64,000 nucleotides of DNA from an uncultured Draconibacterium sp. (lineage in GTDB: Bacteria > Bacteroidota > Bacteroidia > Bacteroidales > Prolixibacteraceae). The stretch lies in contig NZ_OY781981.1 of assembly GCF_963677565.1 (NCBI RefSeq), positions 3,712,001 to 3,776,000 of the forward strand. The letters are read 5' to 3'. Below, piece by piece: positions 1 through 10,060 of the stretch. The notes under the pieces were generated by a model. The model was not told the DNA's origin. It made no database searches and saw only the letters and a program-made list of their open reading frames with translations. The first letter of the stretch is position 1. Each line of letters starts with the position of its first letter. Both the position numbers and the translations under genes were made by a program.

Positions 1-59
1 TATCCTTTATGTGTCTGAAAAAGGGATCGGAGTAGAGAAGTAAACAAAATATTTTTAAT

Positions 60-1670
60 ATGAATCGATACACCGGCATAGTCAAATTAACGGGAATCAT
101 ACTTTGCAGCTTGCTTATTAGTTGTTCGGTTAGTACAATTGAAAAGAACCAAAATCCCAACATCGTAATCATATACACCGACGATCAGGGCTCTGGTGAT
201 GTGAGTGCACTTAATCCGGAGGCTAAATTTAATACTCCCAACATTGACAAGTTGGTGACAGGGGGAGTAACTTTTACCGACGGGCACAGCAGCGATGCTG
301 TTTGTACACCATCGCGCTACACCTTGCTAACCGGTCGTTACAGTTGGCGAACATCATTAAAAAAAGGAGTACTGAGAGCCGATGGCCCGTGTTTGATTGA
401 AAAAGACCGCATGACTATTGCTTCCATGTTAAAAGATAAAGGTTACAATACGGCTATGGTTGGTAAATGGCACCTGCAAATGGAATTTGCCGGAGAAAAG
501 GGGAAAAACCGCGATTGGTCGCAACCGTTTACCGACGGCCCTATCGAAAAAGGTTTTGATTACTTTTTCGGACTGCCGGCATCCATGAATTTTGGTGTGC
601 TAGCCTATTTAGAAAATGACCGTGTTTTGGATCCACCAATACTCTGGACCAAAAAGAAAAAGAATCCAATTCCCGGTTCTTTTCATGATGCAGTTAATCC
701 TGCGGATTATCGGATGACTCCCCCTTTTATGGAAGAGCCTGAAAGTAAAGGATGGATTGAAGCGGCACCTTCGTTTAACGATGAGTTGGTACTGGAAACT
801 TTTGCAGCCAAAGCGGTTGAGTACATCGATAGAGTTGCCGATGATGCGAAAAACGGAAAACCCTTCTTTTTGTATTTCCCGGTAACCAGTCCACACTTGC
901 CTCATTGTACACACCCCGATTTCCGGGGACGAACCGAATGTGGTAACTATGGCGATTTTATGGAAGAAACCGATTACCGCATTGGACAAGTACTGAATGC
1001 CCTAAAAGAAAATGGCCTGGAAGAAAATACATTGGTCATTTTTTCGGCCGACAATGGTGCCGAAACAAATTACGTATACCAGCGCGAGACATACGACCAC
1101 TGGAGCTGTATGGACTTTAAGGGCGGGAAACGTGATATCTACGAAGGCGGACACCGTGTGCCATTTGTAATGCGCTGGCCAAAAGTAATCAAGGCCGGGA
1201 GCGAGGTTGATGTGCCCGTTTGCCAATCGGATTACCTGGCCACCGTAGCCGATATTGTAGGTGCTGAAATTCCTGAAAATGCTGCGGAAGACAGCTATAG
1301 CTTATTTCCGTTAATCTCAGAAAATGCACAGAAGGAATACCAGGCAGAAAGAGCAGTTATTCATCATTCGGCAAGTGGTCATTTTGCTATTCGCAAAGGC
1401 AAATGGAAACTGAATATGCTACGCGGCTCGGGAGGCTCTTATAAACCATCTTTTATTGAACCCAAGGAAGGTGAAGCACTTTACGAACTTTACGATATGG
1501 ATAACGACCCGGGTGAAACTACAAACCTGTATTTCGAGCACCCTGAAATTGTGGAATCGCTTAAAGCTGAAATCACCGAAATAATTGAAACCGGTAGGTC
1601 GACTGATGGTGCTCCTCAACCATTTGTAAAAGACAACTGGGAGCAGGTATCCTGGATGGAATTACAGTAA
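60..1670 (+). CDS. Family S1 (formylglycine-dependent) sulfatase, lipoprotein
   Basis: A 536-residue sulfatase that should remove sulfate esters from a carbohydrate. The N-terminus has a hydrophobic stretch ending in LISC, a lipobox, so it is probably anchored outside the cytoplasm. The metal-binding start of the fold is seen in IYTDDQGSGD. The active-site signature is C-T-P-S-R at residues 82-86, where Cys82 would be converted to formylglycine by a maturase not present in this window. GKWHLQ and SADNGAE are further S1 landmarks. Length is normal for S1. The exact sulfate position or sugar cannot be read from sequence alone. It is the first gene of a plus-strand run of sulfatases and glycosidases, 32 bp before the next sulfatase, so co-transcription is likely. 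The locus may begin upstream of the window. Confidence 0.93.
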   Translation: MNRYTGIVKLTGIILCSLLISCSVSTIEKNQNPNIVIIYTDDQGSGDVSALNPEAKFNTPNIDKLVTGGVTFTDGHSSDAVCTPSRYTLLTGRYSWRTSLKKGVLRADGPCLIEKDRMTIASMLKDKGYNTAMVGKWHLQMEFAGEKGKNRDWSQPFTDGPIEKGFDYFFGLPASMNFGVLAYLENDRVLDPPILWTKKKKNPIPGSFHDAVNPADYRMTPPFMEEPESKGWIEAAPSFNDELVLETFAAKAVEYIDRVADDAKNGKPFFLYFPVTSPHLPHCTHPDFRGRTECGNYGDFMEETDYRIGQVLNALKENGLEENTLVIFSADNGAETNYVYQRETYDHWSCMDFKGGKRDIYEGGHRVPFVMRWPKVIKAGSEVDVPVCQSDYLATVADIVGAEIPENAAEDSYSLFPLISENAQKEYQAERAVIHHSASGHFAIRKGKWKLNMLRGSGGSYKPSFIEPKEGEALYELYDMDNDPGETTNLYFEHPEIVESLKAEITEIIETGRSTDGAPQPFVKDNWEQVSWMELQ

Positions 1671-1702
1671 AGAACAAATAAAATCAATTAATAAAAGTTA
1701 TT

Positions 1703-3505
1703 ATGAACCTAATAAAAGTAACAACATTCCTTCTCATTGTTTTAGGATGGAGTGCGAGTCGTGCTCAGGTGCTGGCTCAAAATAGTACTAAACAGAAACC
1801 AAACATTATTTTTGTTATTACTGACGATCAGGGAATGGGCGATTTGGGGTGTACCGGAAATCCATACATCAAAACACCAAACATCGATAAATTTTATACC
1901 GATGCGGTGCGTTTTACCAACTACCATGTGGGAACCACCTGCGCTCCAACCCGAAGTGGAATTATGAGCGGCCGACACTGTAACCGCGTAAACGTTTTTC
2001 ACACCATTATGGGACGTTCTATTCTTTTCGAAGATGAAGTTATATTGCCTCAAATACTTGCGCAAAACGGTTATACCAATGCCATGTATGGAAAATGGCA
2101 CCTGGGTGACAATTACCCGTACCGACCAGAAGACAGGGGGTTTCACGAAGTGGTACGCCATGCCGCCGGAGGAATTGGACAGGGACCTGATTACTGGATG
2201 AACGATTACTTTGCCGATACATATTGGCACAACGGAGTTGAGCAGAAGTATGAGGGATACTGTACCGATGTATTCTTTTCGGAAGCGTTGGATTTTATCG
2301 AGAAGAACAAAGACCGTCCGTTTTTCTGTTACCTTTCAACCAATGCCCCTCACTCGCCATACAATGTTCCGAAAGAATATTACGATATGTATGTTGGTAA
2401 AGAAGAGTATAAAGATCTGAACGAAAGGATGCTTCGGTTTTACGGAATGATTACCAATATTGATGACAATTTTAAAAAGCTGGAAGATAAGCTTGATGAG
2501 CTGGATTTAACCGATAATACTATTTTGATTTTCACAACCGATAACGGAACTTCGGCTGGCCGCTCAACCTACAATGCCGGATTAAAAGGTGGAAAAGGAA
2601 GTCAGTTTGACGGTGGCCACCGCGTGCCATTTTTTATTCGCTGGCCCAACGGGCAAATTACAGGCGGAAAAGATATTGACAACCTGGTAGCGAATTACGA
2701 TTTGCTCCCAACCTTTGTCGATTTACTTGACCTTGATTTTAATCCGGTAAAACCATTGGATGGAAAGAGCCTTGCTCCTTTAATGACGCAGGAAAATCCG
2801 GAATGGCCCAACCGTATTTTGTATATCGATACACAACGCGAGCAAAACCTGATTAAATACAAGGCCTATTCGGTAATGGACGACAATTGGCGCTTGATTG
2901 ATGGTAACCAGCTCTACAATATTACCAGAGACCGTGCCCAGGAAAATAATGTTATCGAAGAATATCCTGAAGTTGCTGCGCGTTTGGCTGAAGGTTATGA
3001 ACGTTGGTGGCAGTCGTTTTTAGATGAAGGGGTGGATGAGAAATATGCCTACATAAAAGTTGGAACACCTTATGAAAATCCGACAAAAATAATGTCGCAC
3101 GACTTAATTATTGGGGCTTATAAAGGAGTGTGGCACCAAAACGGAGCTATAACGGGCGAGCAGGCCGGTGGTTGCTGGAAAGTCGAATTTGTTACCGGAG
3201 GAGAGTATAATATTGTACTTCGCCGTTTCCCACGCGAGAGCGGGCATGCTATCAACGCTACTTTCCCGGCCCAGGAAAAACGTATTGAACTCGACAAAAC
3301 AGCACCTGCTGCCGTGAAAAATGATTTTACCAAAGCACATTTATATGTAGCGGGTCAAACCAAAAAGGTTGACATAAAAGAAGGGCAGGAAGAAGTAACA
3401 TTTAAGCTAAATATTCCTGCCGGGAAATACGATATGGAAGCGCAGTTGATTGATGAAATGAACCGTGTTCATCCGGCCTACTATGTTTATATTGAAAAAC
3501 TATAA
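1703..3505 (+). CDS. Family S1 sulfatase with C-terminal extension
   Basis: A 600-residue exported sulfatase. A Sec signal precedes the mature start near residue 25. VITDDQGMGDLGC opens the alkaline-phosphatase-like fold and C-A-P-T-R at residues 80-84 is the formylglycine site; Thr replaces the more common Ser, which S1 enzymes tolerate. TTDNGTS and GGHRVPFFIRWP are the later metal and core motifs. After the catalytic domain (to about residue 450) there is a further ~140-residue beta-rich region of the kind appended to some Bacteroidota sulfatases; its role is unknown. It follows the first sulfatase by 32 bp and the next gene begins 4 bp after its stop, so all three are probably one transcript. 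Confidence 0.92.
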   Translation: MNLIKVTTFLLIVLGWSASRAQVLAQNSTKQKPNIIFVITDDQGMGDLGCTGNPYIKTPNIDKFYTDAVRFTNYHVGTTCAPTRSGIMSGRHCNRVNVFHTIMGRSILFEDEVILPQILAQNGYTNAMYGKWHLGDNYPYRPEDRGFHEVVRHAAGGIGQGPDYWMNDYFADTYWHNGVEQKYEGYCTDVFFSEALDFIEKNKDRPFFCYLSTNAPHSPYNVPKEYYDMYVGKEEYKDLNERMLRFYGMITNIDDNFKKLEDKLDELDLTDNTILIFTTDNGTSAGRSTYNAGLKGGKGSQFDGGHRVPFFIRWPNGQITGGKDIDNLVANYDLLPTFVDLLDLDFNPVKPLDGKSLAPLMTQENPEWPNRILYIDTQREQNLIKYKAYSVMDDNWRLIDGNQLYNITRDRAQENNVIEEYPEVAARLAEGYERWWQSFLDEGVDEKYAYIKVGTPYENPTKIMSHDLIIGAYKGVWHQNGAITGEQAGGCWKVEFVTGGEYNIVLRRFPRESGHAINATFPAQEKRIELDKTAPAAVKNDFTKAHLYVAGQTKKVDIKEGQEEVTFKLNIPAGKYDMEAQLIDEMNRVHPAYYVYIEKL

Positions 3506-3509
3506 AATC

Positions 3510-4388
3510 ATGATGAAAATAATAAAATCTATTTTTCTGATTTTGTTTTGCGCATCAGTGTCGCAAGCACAAAGTCCAAACGATGAGTTAAGAAATATCG
3601 ACAGTACAAAGCCATTCATATTAACCTATAAAAAAATAGATAGTGTAAGACTCGACCTCACTTTTCGTTACCCACCAAAATTCAAAAAGAACAAAAAATA
3701 CCCTGTCGTTATTTTCTTTTTTGGTGGCGGCTGGAACGGTGGAACAACAGAACAGTTTAAACCACAAGCAGAATACTTTGCATCAAGAGGAATGATTACG
3801 GTGTTGGCAGACTACCGCGTAAAATCGAGGCACAAAACGACGCCTTATGAAGCTAGTGCTGATGCGAAGTCGGCCATTAGGTTTTTGCGTCAACATGCAA
3901 GTGAATTGAATATCGATCGCGAAAAAATTGTGGCATCGGGAGGTTCTGCCGGGGGGCATTTGGCAGCTGTAACCGGTGTTTGCCCAACGCTTGATGAACC
4001 GGATGAGGATTTAAATATCAGTTCGAAAGCCAATGCGCTGGTTTTATTTAACCCTGTGTTTGATAATGGCCCCGAAGGTTTCTGCCATGAGCGTATGGGC
4101 GAACGCTGGAGAGAAATATCGCCAGCTCATAACATCTCAAAAGATGCCCCGCCAACTATTGTTTTTCTGGGGCGAGAAGACCATCTGATTCCTGCTTCTG
4201 TAGCCGAAAACTACAAGGCAAAAATGGATGAAGCGGGTTGCCGTTGCGATTTGTTTTTGTACGATGACGCAGGGCACGGTTTTTTTAATAACTACAAATA
4301 CGATGGTAAATTTTATGTGGAAACTGTGCGCGAAACAGACCGGTTTTTAAAATCGTTAGGGTATGTTAAAGGCAAGCCAAAAATATAA
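3510..4388 (+). CDS. Exported alpha/beta-hydrolase, probable carbohydrate esterase
   Basis: A 292-residue alpha/beta-hydrolase of the esterase/lipase (BD-FAE, acetyl-xylan-esterase-like) type. The nucleophile elbow is G-G-S-A-G-G-H with Ser146; EDHLIP carries the likely catalytic Asp and DAGHGFF the likely His. FFFGGGWNGG is the oxyanion-hole region. I start it at the ATG at 3510 because MMKIIKSIFLILF then gives a clean Sec signal, whereas the longer reading from 3465 runs 41 bases into the upstream sulfatase. Neighbours suggest it removes acetyl or similar esters from the sulfated glycan before glycosidases act; that substrate is inference. Confidence 0.85.
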   Translation: MMKIIKSIFLILFCASVSQAQSPNDELRNIDSTKPFILTYKKIDSVRLDLTFRYPPKFKKNKKYPVVIFFFGGGWNGGTTEQFKPQAEYFASRGMITVLADYRVKSRHKTTPYEASADAKSAIRFLRQHASELNIDREKIVASGGSAGGHLAAVTGVCPTLDEPDEDLNISSKANALVLFNPVFDNGPEGFCHERMGERWREISPAHNISKDAPPTIVFLGREDHLIPASVAENYKAKMDEAGCRCDLFLYDDAGHGFFNNYKYDGKFYVETVRETDRFLKSLGYVKGKPKI

Positions 4389-4537
4389 TTGAATTCAAAA
4401 TAACTCATTGCCATTAACGATGATGCTAATTAATCTAGAATCTCATTATTAAGGAATCTTTGAGGATTGAAAATGCGTCATGTGTTAGTTTTCTTTATTA
4501 GAGCAAGGAAATTGAAATACAAACAAAAACAATTAAT

Positions 4538-5884
4538 ATGAAAAATTTAAAAAGAAGAATTACACTAAGCCTGGTACTGCTCATGCTGATTAGCACAGGC
4601 TTTGCACAAAAACAAACAAAAAAGCTTAGTACCGACGAACGTATGGCCTGGTGGCGCGATGCCCGTTTTGGGATGTTTATTCACTGGGGACCTTATGCTG
4701 TTCCCGGTGGCGAACGCAATGGAAAAGTTTGTGGTGGTGGTGCCGAGTGGATTATGGACAAACTGGATTACACCATTGAAGATTACGAAAAAGAGGTGGT
4801 TGATGTGTTTGAACCTGTTAAATTCGATGCCGAAGAGTGGGTGCGTATTGCCAAAAATGCAGGTATGAAATACATCGTTTTAACATCGAAACACCACGAT
4901 GGTTTCGCCATGTGGAACTCGAAAATAAGCGACTACAACATTGTAAAACGCACCGATTTTGGCCGAGATGTGGTAAAAGAGTTAGCAGAAGCTTGCAGAA
5001 AAGAGGACATTGTTTTTTGTTTCTATCACTCCATTACCGACTGGCATCATCCGCAGGCACAATCTATATTTTACCCGCATTACAACGTAGGGCAAAAAGA
5101 CCAAACCAAATCGAATCCGGAGTTTCCAAAATATTTTGAAAATTACCTAAAACCTCAGGTGCGTGAATTGCTTACCAATTATGGCGATATTGGCGTGGTT
5201 TGGTTTGATGGCGAATGGATAGCTGATTACACTACCGAAATGGGAAAAGAAATGTACGAAATGATTATGGAACTTCAGCCCAATACCATTGTAAATAACC
5301 GCGTTGACAAAGGCCGTAACGGAATGGCCGGAATGAATGTGGAAGGGAATTTTGCCGGCGATTTTGGTACACCCGAAAAAGAAGTGCCTGCCACCGGAAT
5401 TGATTCCGACTGGGAAGCCTGTTTTACTATGAACGGCTCGTGGGGCTATAAACCATCGGATAAAAAGTGGAAAAGTGATGAAAAGCTAATTCATAGCCTG
5501 ATTGACATTGTATCGAAAGGAGGAAATTTCTTGCTCAATGTTGGCCCTGATGGAATGGGTGTTATCCCAACAGAGAGTATCGAAATACTTGCCTCAATGG
5601 GTGATTGGATGGATACGAACAGCGAGTCGATTTATGGCTGTAAAGCCAGTCCGGTTAACCGGCCCGAGTGGGGACGTTATACCAGCAAAGACAAGGTTGT
5701 TTATGCCCATGTTTTTGATTGGCCTGAAGATGGAAAACTGATGATTGATGAAAAACTAAAAGTAAAAAAGGCAAATCTGGTTGATGGTGGTAAAAAACTT
5801 AAAGTTGATGGCTCAATTGTAGCTTTACCCAAAAATGCTCCCGACAACATTGCTTCGGTTATAAAACTCGAATTAGCGCAATAA
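4538..5884 (+). CDS. GH29 alpha-L-fucosidase
   Basis: A 448-residue secreted alpha-L-fucosidase. After a Sec signal (residues 1-23, ending in GFAQ) the GH29 opening motif RFGMFIHWGPYAVPGG is clear, followed by LTSKHHDGFAMWNS and VVWFDGEW, in which Asp224 is the expected catalytic nucleophile. GGNFLLNVGPDGMG is a conserved GH29 segment. Length suits a catalytic domain plus a small C-terminal beta domain. It would remove terminal alpha-linked fucose by a retaining mechanism. A rho-independent terminator immediately downstream ends the first transcription unit of the locus. The 149-bp gap before it has no obvious regulatory motif. Confidence 0.94.
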   Translation: MKNLKRRITLSLVLLMLISTGFAQKQTKKLSTDERMAWWRDARFGMFIHWGPYAVPGGERNGKVCGGGAEWIMDKLDYTIEDYEKEVVDVFEPVKFDAEEWVRIAKNAGMKYIVLTSKHHDGFAMWNSKISDYNIVKRTDFGRDVVKELAEACRKEDIVFCFYHSITDWHHPQAQSIFYPHYNVGQKDQTKSNPEFPKYFENYLKPQVRELLTNYGDIGVVWFDGEWIADYTTEMGKEMYEMIMELQPNTIVNNRVDKGRNGMAGMNVEGNFAGDFGTPEKEVPATGIDSDWEACFTMNGSWGYKPSDKKWKSDEKLIHSLIDIVSKGGNFLLNVGPDGMGVIPTESIEILASMGDWMDTNSESIYGCKASPVNRPEWGRYTSKDKVVYAHVFDWPEDGKLMIDEKLKVKKANLVDGGKKLKVDGSIVALPKNAPDNIASVIKLELAQ

Positions 5885-5905
5885 ACGAAACTATATTTTT
5901 GTGAG

Positions 5906-5946
5906 AAAGATTCCGGTTCCACGTTGCGAATCGGAATCTTTTTTTT
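5906..5946 (+). terminator. Rho-independent terminator after GH29 gene
   Basis: A 10-bp perfect stem AAAGATTCCG (5906-5915) / CGGAATCTTT (5932-5941) is followed by a run of T. It closes the sulfatase-sulfatase-esterase-GH29 unit. The rest of the 242-bp gap up to 6127 shows nothing convincing. Confidence 0.85.
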
Positions 5947-6126
5947 TGCCTCACGTTTCTTAGCTTCAAAACCACCCCAGATGCAACATAATTACCAAAG
6001 CATGCACTATTGGTGCTAATCTAAATCTTCGATTTTTATTACTCTTGTAGCTGTTAAACGGTTAAAATTCAGCAGAGCCTATGTAAGCTAAAGAATATTT
6101 AAACCAAAAATTATCAACCTATTTTT

Positions 6127-8631
6127 ATGCAAATTTTTAGTAATTTATTTATCTCCCTGTTTCTATTCGGCCTTTTGTTTGCAGGTTGCAATAACACGAA
6201 TGAGCAAACCCACAAATTGAAACTCTGGTACAATGCCCCGGCATCTAACTGGAACGAAGCTCTGCCTATTGGTAACGGACGCTTAGGAGCTATGATTTAT
6301 GGTATCCCCGATAAAGAAAACATCCAGTTGAACGAGGAAACGCTTTGGGGTGGTGGACCACACCGTAACGACAATCCCGATGCAAAAGCAATACTGGACG
6401 ACATACGGCAATTACTTTTTGATGGTCAGTATGAAGATGCGCATAAGTTGGCTAATGCAAAAATTATTTCAAAAGTAGCGCATGGTATGCCTTACGAAAC
6501 AGCTGGAAATTTGAGACTGAATTTTGAAGGCCATGAGAACTATTCTGATTATTACCGCGAATTGGATATTGAAAATGCAGTAACAAAATCGATGTATACA
6601 GTTGATGGAGTTAAGTTCCAGCGCGAAGTGTTTACATCTTTCACCGATCAGGTAATTGTGATCCGGCTAACGGCCAGCGAAAAAGGGAAGATTAGTTTTA
6701 GCGCGGGAATGGATCGTCCTGCACCGGCAGTGGTCGAGGTGAAGACAACAGGGGAAAATGAGTTAAGCATGACCGGGACAAGCAGCGATGTAGCCGCACG
6801 GGGAGTAAAAACGCCTGTTGAAGGCCGTGTTAAGTTTGAATCGAGGCTGAAAATAGTTCCCGAAGGAGGAACCTTAGCTGCTACGGATACAAGCCTGACC
6901 TTATCCGGTGCAAACAGTGCAACTTTGTATGTTTCAATAGCTACCAACTTTGTAAACTATAACGATGTTAGTGCCGATGAGAATAAGCGAGTAAGTGACT
7001 ATATCGCAAAAGCCGAAAAGAAAGCGTATCAGGAATTAATTGCTGACCATTCTTCGTATTACCGCAGTTATTTCGACCGGGTTTCATTGGATTTAGGAGT
7101 TACCGATTCGATCAAAAATCCAACCGATGTACGCATCAAAGAGTTCAGTAAGGGGAACGATCCGGCGTTGGCTGCTTTATATTTTCAATATGGCCGTTAC
7201 CTGTTAATTTGTTCTTCGCAACCCGGCGGACAACCTGCCAACCTGCAAGGGATTTGGGCGCACGAACTTTATCCTCCGTGGAAAAGTGCCTATACGGTAA
7301 ACATTAACCTGGAAATGAATTATTGGCCGGCAGAAATGACCAACCTCAGCGAAATGCACGAGCCACTGATTGAAATGGTAAAAGAGCTTTCTGTTACCGG
7401 ACAGAAAACAGCACAGGATATGTACGGAGCCGAGGGCTGGGTATGCCATCACAACACCGATTTATGGCGTATTTGCGGCCCGGTTGATGGGGCTACCTGG
7501 GGAATGTGGCCAAGTGGTGGTTTATGGTTGAGCCAGCATTTGTGGGAAAAATATTTGTATAGCGGCGATTTGGAATATTTAAAAGAAGTATATCCGGCGA
7601 TGAAAGGTTCTGCCGAGTTTTGCCTGAGCTTTTTAACACCGGAACCCGATAATGGGTGGTTAATTTTTGCGCCTTCTACTTCGCCCGAAAACCGTCCGGT
7701 CCACATGCCAAAAAATGTGAATATTGCCTATGCCACCTCCATGGACAATCAACTCATTTTCGATATGTTGACAAAAACAGCAGAGGCAGCAAGCCTATTA
7801 AATACCGATTCTGAGTTAATACAAAAGATTGAAACAACCATCCCTAAACTGGCGCCAAATCAAATAGGTCAGTACGGTCAAATTCAGGAATGGATCCACG
7901 ATTGGGATAGTCCGGAAGACAAGCACCGTCATATTTCACACTTATATGCCATGCATCCGTCTAACCAGTTTTCGCCTTTCAGAACTCCGGAGTTGGCCGA
8001 AGCTACCCGAAACACTTTGGTTTACCGTGGCGATCCGTCAACCGGCTGGAGCATGAATTGGAAAATTAACCAATGGGCGCGTTTGCTTGACGGTAACCAT
8101 GCTTATAAAATGATGACAGACCAAATAAAATTAGTTGGCGTTCCTGGTACGCGTGGAGGAGGTACTTATGCCAATATGCTGGATGCGCACCCGCCTTTCC
8201 AGATCGATGGTAACTTTGGATTTACCTCGGGTTTAAGCGAAATGTTGCTGCAAAGTCACGATGGCGCCATTCAACTGCTGCCGGCCTTACCCGATGTGTG
8301 GCCAACAGGAAAAGTAAGCGGATTAAGGGCACGTGGTGGTTTCGAAATAGAATTGCTGGAATGGAAAGAAGGGGAAGTGGTTAAGGCAGTTATTAAATCG
8401 AAACTAGGAGGAAATTGCAGAATTCGTTCATACAACGAACTTCGTTTGGAAGGTGGTGAAGCTTTAGCATTCGCTGAAGGAGTTAATAAAAATCCGTTCT
8501 ACCAGGTTCCATCAATTCAAAAACCGATTGTTTCAGAAAAAGCTGATATGAAGGGATTTGAAGTGAAAGATAACTTTTTATATGAGATTCCCACAGAAGC
8601 AGGACAAACCATTTTTCTGGTGAAGAAATAA
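6127..8631 (+). CDS. GH95 alpha-1,2-L-fucosidase / alpha-L-galactosidase family enzyme
   Basis: An 834-residue GH95 enzyme. The N-terminus is a lipoprotein signal with FAGC as lipobox. WNEALPIGNGRLGAMIYG and LNEETLWGGGP are the GH95 beta-domain landmarks. The (alpha/alpha)6 barrel carries NINLEMNYWPAEMTNLSE, HHNTDLWR, WSMNWKINQWARLLDG and FQIDGNFG, the segments that hold the Asn/Asp/Glu catalytic set of this inverting family. Members cleave alpha-1,2-fucose or alpha-L-galactose; which one cannot be decided here. With GH29 in the preceding unit, the locus has a retaining and an inverting fucosidase, suggesting fucose in more than one linkage. It starts a new unit after the GH29 terminator. Confidence 0.94.
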   Translation: MQIFSNLFISLFLFGLLFAGCNNTNEQTHKLKLWYNAPASNWNEALPIGNGRLGAMIYGIPDKENIQLNEETLWGGGPHRNDNPDAKAILDDIRQLLFDGQYEDAHKLANAKIISKVAHGMPYETAGNLRLNFEGHENYSDYYRELDIENAVTKSMYTVDGVKFQREVFTSFTDQVIVIRLTASEKGKISFSAGMDRPAPAVVEVKTTGENELSMTGTSSDVAARGVKTPVEGRVKFESRLKIVPEGGTLAATDTSLTLSGANSATLYVSIATNFVNYNDVSADENKRVSDYIAKAEKKAYQELIADHSSYYRSYFDRVSLDLGVTDSIKNPTDVRIKEFSKGNDPALAALYFQYGRYLLICSSQPGGQPANLQGIWAHELYPPWKSAYTVNINLEMNYWPAEMTNLSEMHEPLIEMVKELSVTGQKTAQDMYGAEGWVCHHNTDLWRICGPVDGATWGMWPSGGLWLSQHLWEKYLYSGDLEYLKEVYPAMKGSAEFCLSFLTPEPDNGWLIFAPSTSPENRPVHMPKNVNIAYATSMDNQLIFDMLTKTAEAASLLNTDSELIQKIETTIPKLAPNQIGQYGQIQEWIHDWDSPEDKHRHISHLYAMHPSNQFSPFRTPELAEATRNTLVYRGDPSTGWSMNWKINQWARLLDGNHAYKMMTDQIKLVGVPGTRGGGTYANMLDAHPPFQIDGNFGFTSGLSEMLLQSHDGAIQLLPALPDVWPTGKVSGLRARGGFEIELLEWKEGEVVKAVIKSKLGGNCRIRSYNELRLEGGEALAFAEGVNKNPFYQVPSIQKPIVSEKADMKGFEVKDNFLYEIPTEAGQTIFLVKK

Positions 8632-8665
8632 AAAAGAAATGGAACTTTTTTTACAGAGAATTAAA

Positions 8666-10030
8666 ATGAAGAAACTTATTTTCATATTCGTTATTGGTTT
8701 AACACTAACTAATACATACGCGCAAAACCCGGTTTTTACCCATGTTTTTACAGCTGATCCTTCGCCACATGTTTGGCCCAACGATGATCGGTTATGGGTA
8801 TATACATCGCATGATGAACCCGGCTCGAATAATCATTACGGAATGACCGGTTACCATTGCTTTTCTACCACCGACCTGGTAAACTGGACCGACCATGGCC
8901 GTATTTTGCATCTGGAGAATGTCGATTGGGCCGAGAGCCACGCCTGGGCAATGGATGCCGCTTATTATCGTGGTAAATATTACCTGATTTATTGTATGAA
9001 AGAAGCCGGAATAGGTTTGTTCCGGACAGGTATTGCACGCAGCGATGTTCCCGAAGGACCTTTTACAGATCTGGGGTATGTAAAAGGAGTGGAGTTTGGG
9101 CAGGATCCTGCGCTTTTTATCGATGATGATGGAACGCCTTACCTGTTTTGGGGGCACGATCGCAAATGTTTTGCAGCCGAGCTGAATGGGGATTTAATGT
9201 CGATAAAGCCTGAAACCTATATCGAATTAACATCTCAATTAACACATGTTTTTGAAGGCCCCTGGGTACATAAATACAAAGGGAAATATTATTTAACCTA
9301 CCCCGGATTAACACCACGCCGCTGGCCGGAAAAAATGTTTTATGCTGTTGCCGATCAACCATTGGGGCCTTATGAATTTAAAGGGTGTTTTATCGACGAT
9401 TTTGAAGGCCAGAGCGGAACGAATCACGGTGGTACGGTTACGTACAAAGGAAAAGACATTATGTTTTACCACAGTGCCTGGTTGTCGGGAGGGTTAAGCG
9501 AAACCCGTTGTGTTATGGCCGATTATTTAAACTACAACAAGGAGGGAAATATCATTCCAATTGTACCTTCGAAAGAAGGTTTGGGAAATGCAAAACGAAC
9601 CAAAACAACCTTAAAGCTGGAAGCGGAAAACGGTTTTGCAGCAGGCGGAGAGCTGTATAATGTAAATGTGGATACCTGGATAGAAGGATACAGTGGTAAG
9701 GGCTACGTTACCCATTTCGATAATCCTTACGACCATGTTTCTATTTTGGCACAGGTTGCCAAACCTTCAAAATATCGGTTTATAGTAAGGTATGCTTCAC
9801 CCGACGGAGAATCAAACCACGATATCCTGATAAATAGCCATCAGTACAGAGAATTTAAGTTTCCTCAGTCTGAAACCTTTCGCGAAATTGACTTTGGCAT
9901 TGTAGAATTAAAAGCCGGAGATAACCTGGTGCGAATACTCCGCAGTAACTGGAAACCATCGGAAGGTTATTTTGCGCTCGATTACATTAAATTGGAACAG
10001 GTATTTGAGAATGAGGAATTAACGAAATAA
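8666..10030 (+). CDS. GH43-family glycosidase with C-terminal carbohydrate-binding domain
   Basis: A 454-residue secreted five-bladed beta-propeller enzyme. I prefer the ATG at 8666, which yields MKKLIFIFVIGL and a signal peptide ending near TYAQ; a start at 8639 would put nine extra residues before the signal. ADPSPHVW (Asp31, candidate base), FGQDPALF (pKa modulator) and VFEGPWVH (acid Glu) are the three GH43 catalytic positions. From about residue 325 LEAENG through ALDYIKLE marks a CBM6/CBM35-like beta-sandwich. GH43 members act on alpha-arabinofuranosides, beta-xylosides or beta-galactosides; the specificity here is open. It lies 34 bp after GH95 and 30 bp before a sulfatase. Confidence 0.88.
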   Translation: MKKLIFIFVIGLTLTNTYAQNPVFTHVFTADPSPHVWPNDDRLWVYTSHDEPGSNNHYGMTGYHCFSTTDLVNWTDHGRILHLENVDWAESHAWAMDAAYYRGKYYLIYCMKEAGIGLFRTGIARSDVPEGPFTDLGYVKGVEFGQDPALFIDDDGTPYLFWGHDRKCFAAELNGDLMSIKPETYIELTSQLTHVFEGPWVHKYKGKYYLTYPGLTPRRWPEKMFYAVADQPLGPYEFKGCFIDDFEGQSGTNHGGTVTYKGKDIMFYHSAWLSGGLSETRCVMADYLNYNKEGNIIPIVPSKEGLGNAKRTKTTLKLEAENGFAAGGELYNVNVDTWIEGYSGKGYVTHFDNPYDHVSILAQVAKPSKYRFIVRYASPDGESNHDILINSHQYREFKFPQSETFREIDFGIVELKAGDNLVRILRSNWKPSEGYFALDYIKLEQVFENEELTK

Positions 10031-10060
10031 CACAAGAATTGAAAAACAAAATAAATAGAA

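Noticed and set aside
1742..2230. Long antisense ORFs within glycoside hydrolase and sulfatase genes
   Set aside because: They mirror strongly supported coding frames and encode no recognisable protein.
3465..3509. Upstream start for the esterase
   Set aside because: It would overlap the sulfatase gene and hide the signal peptide.
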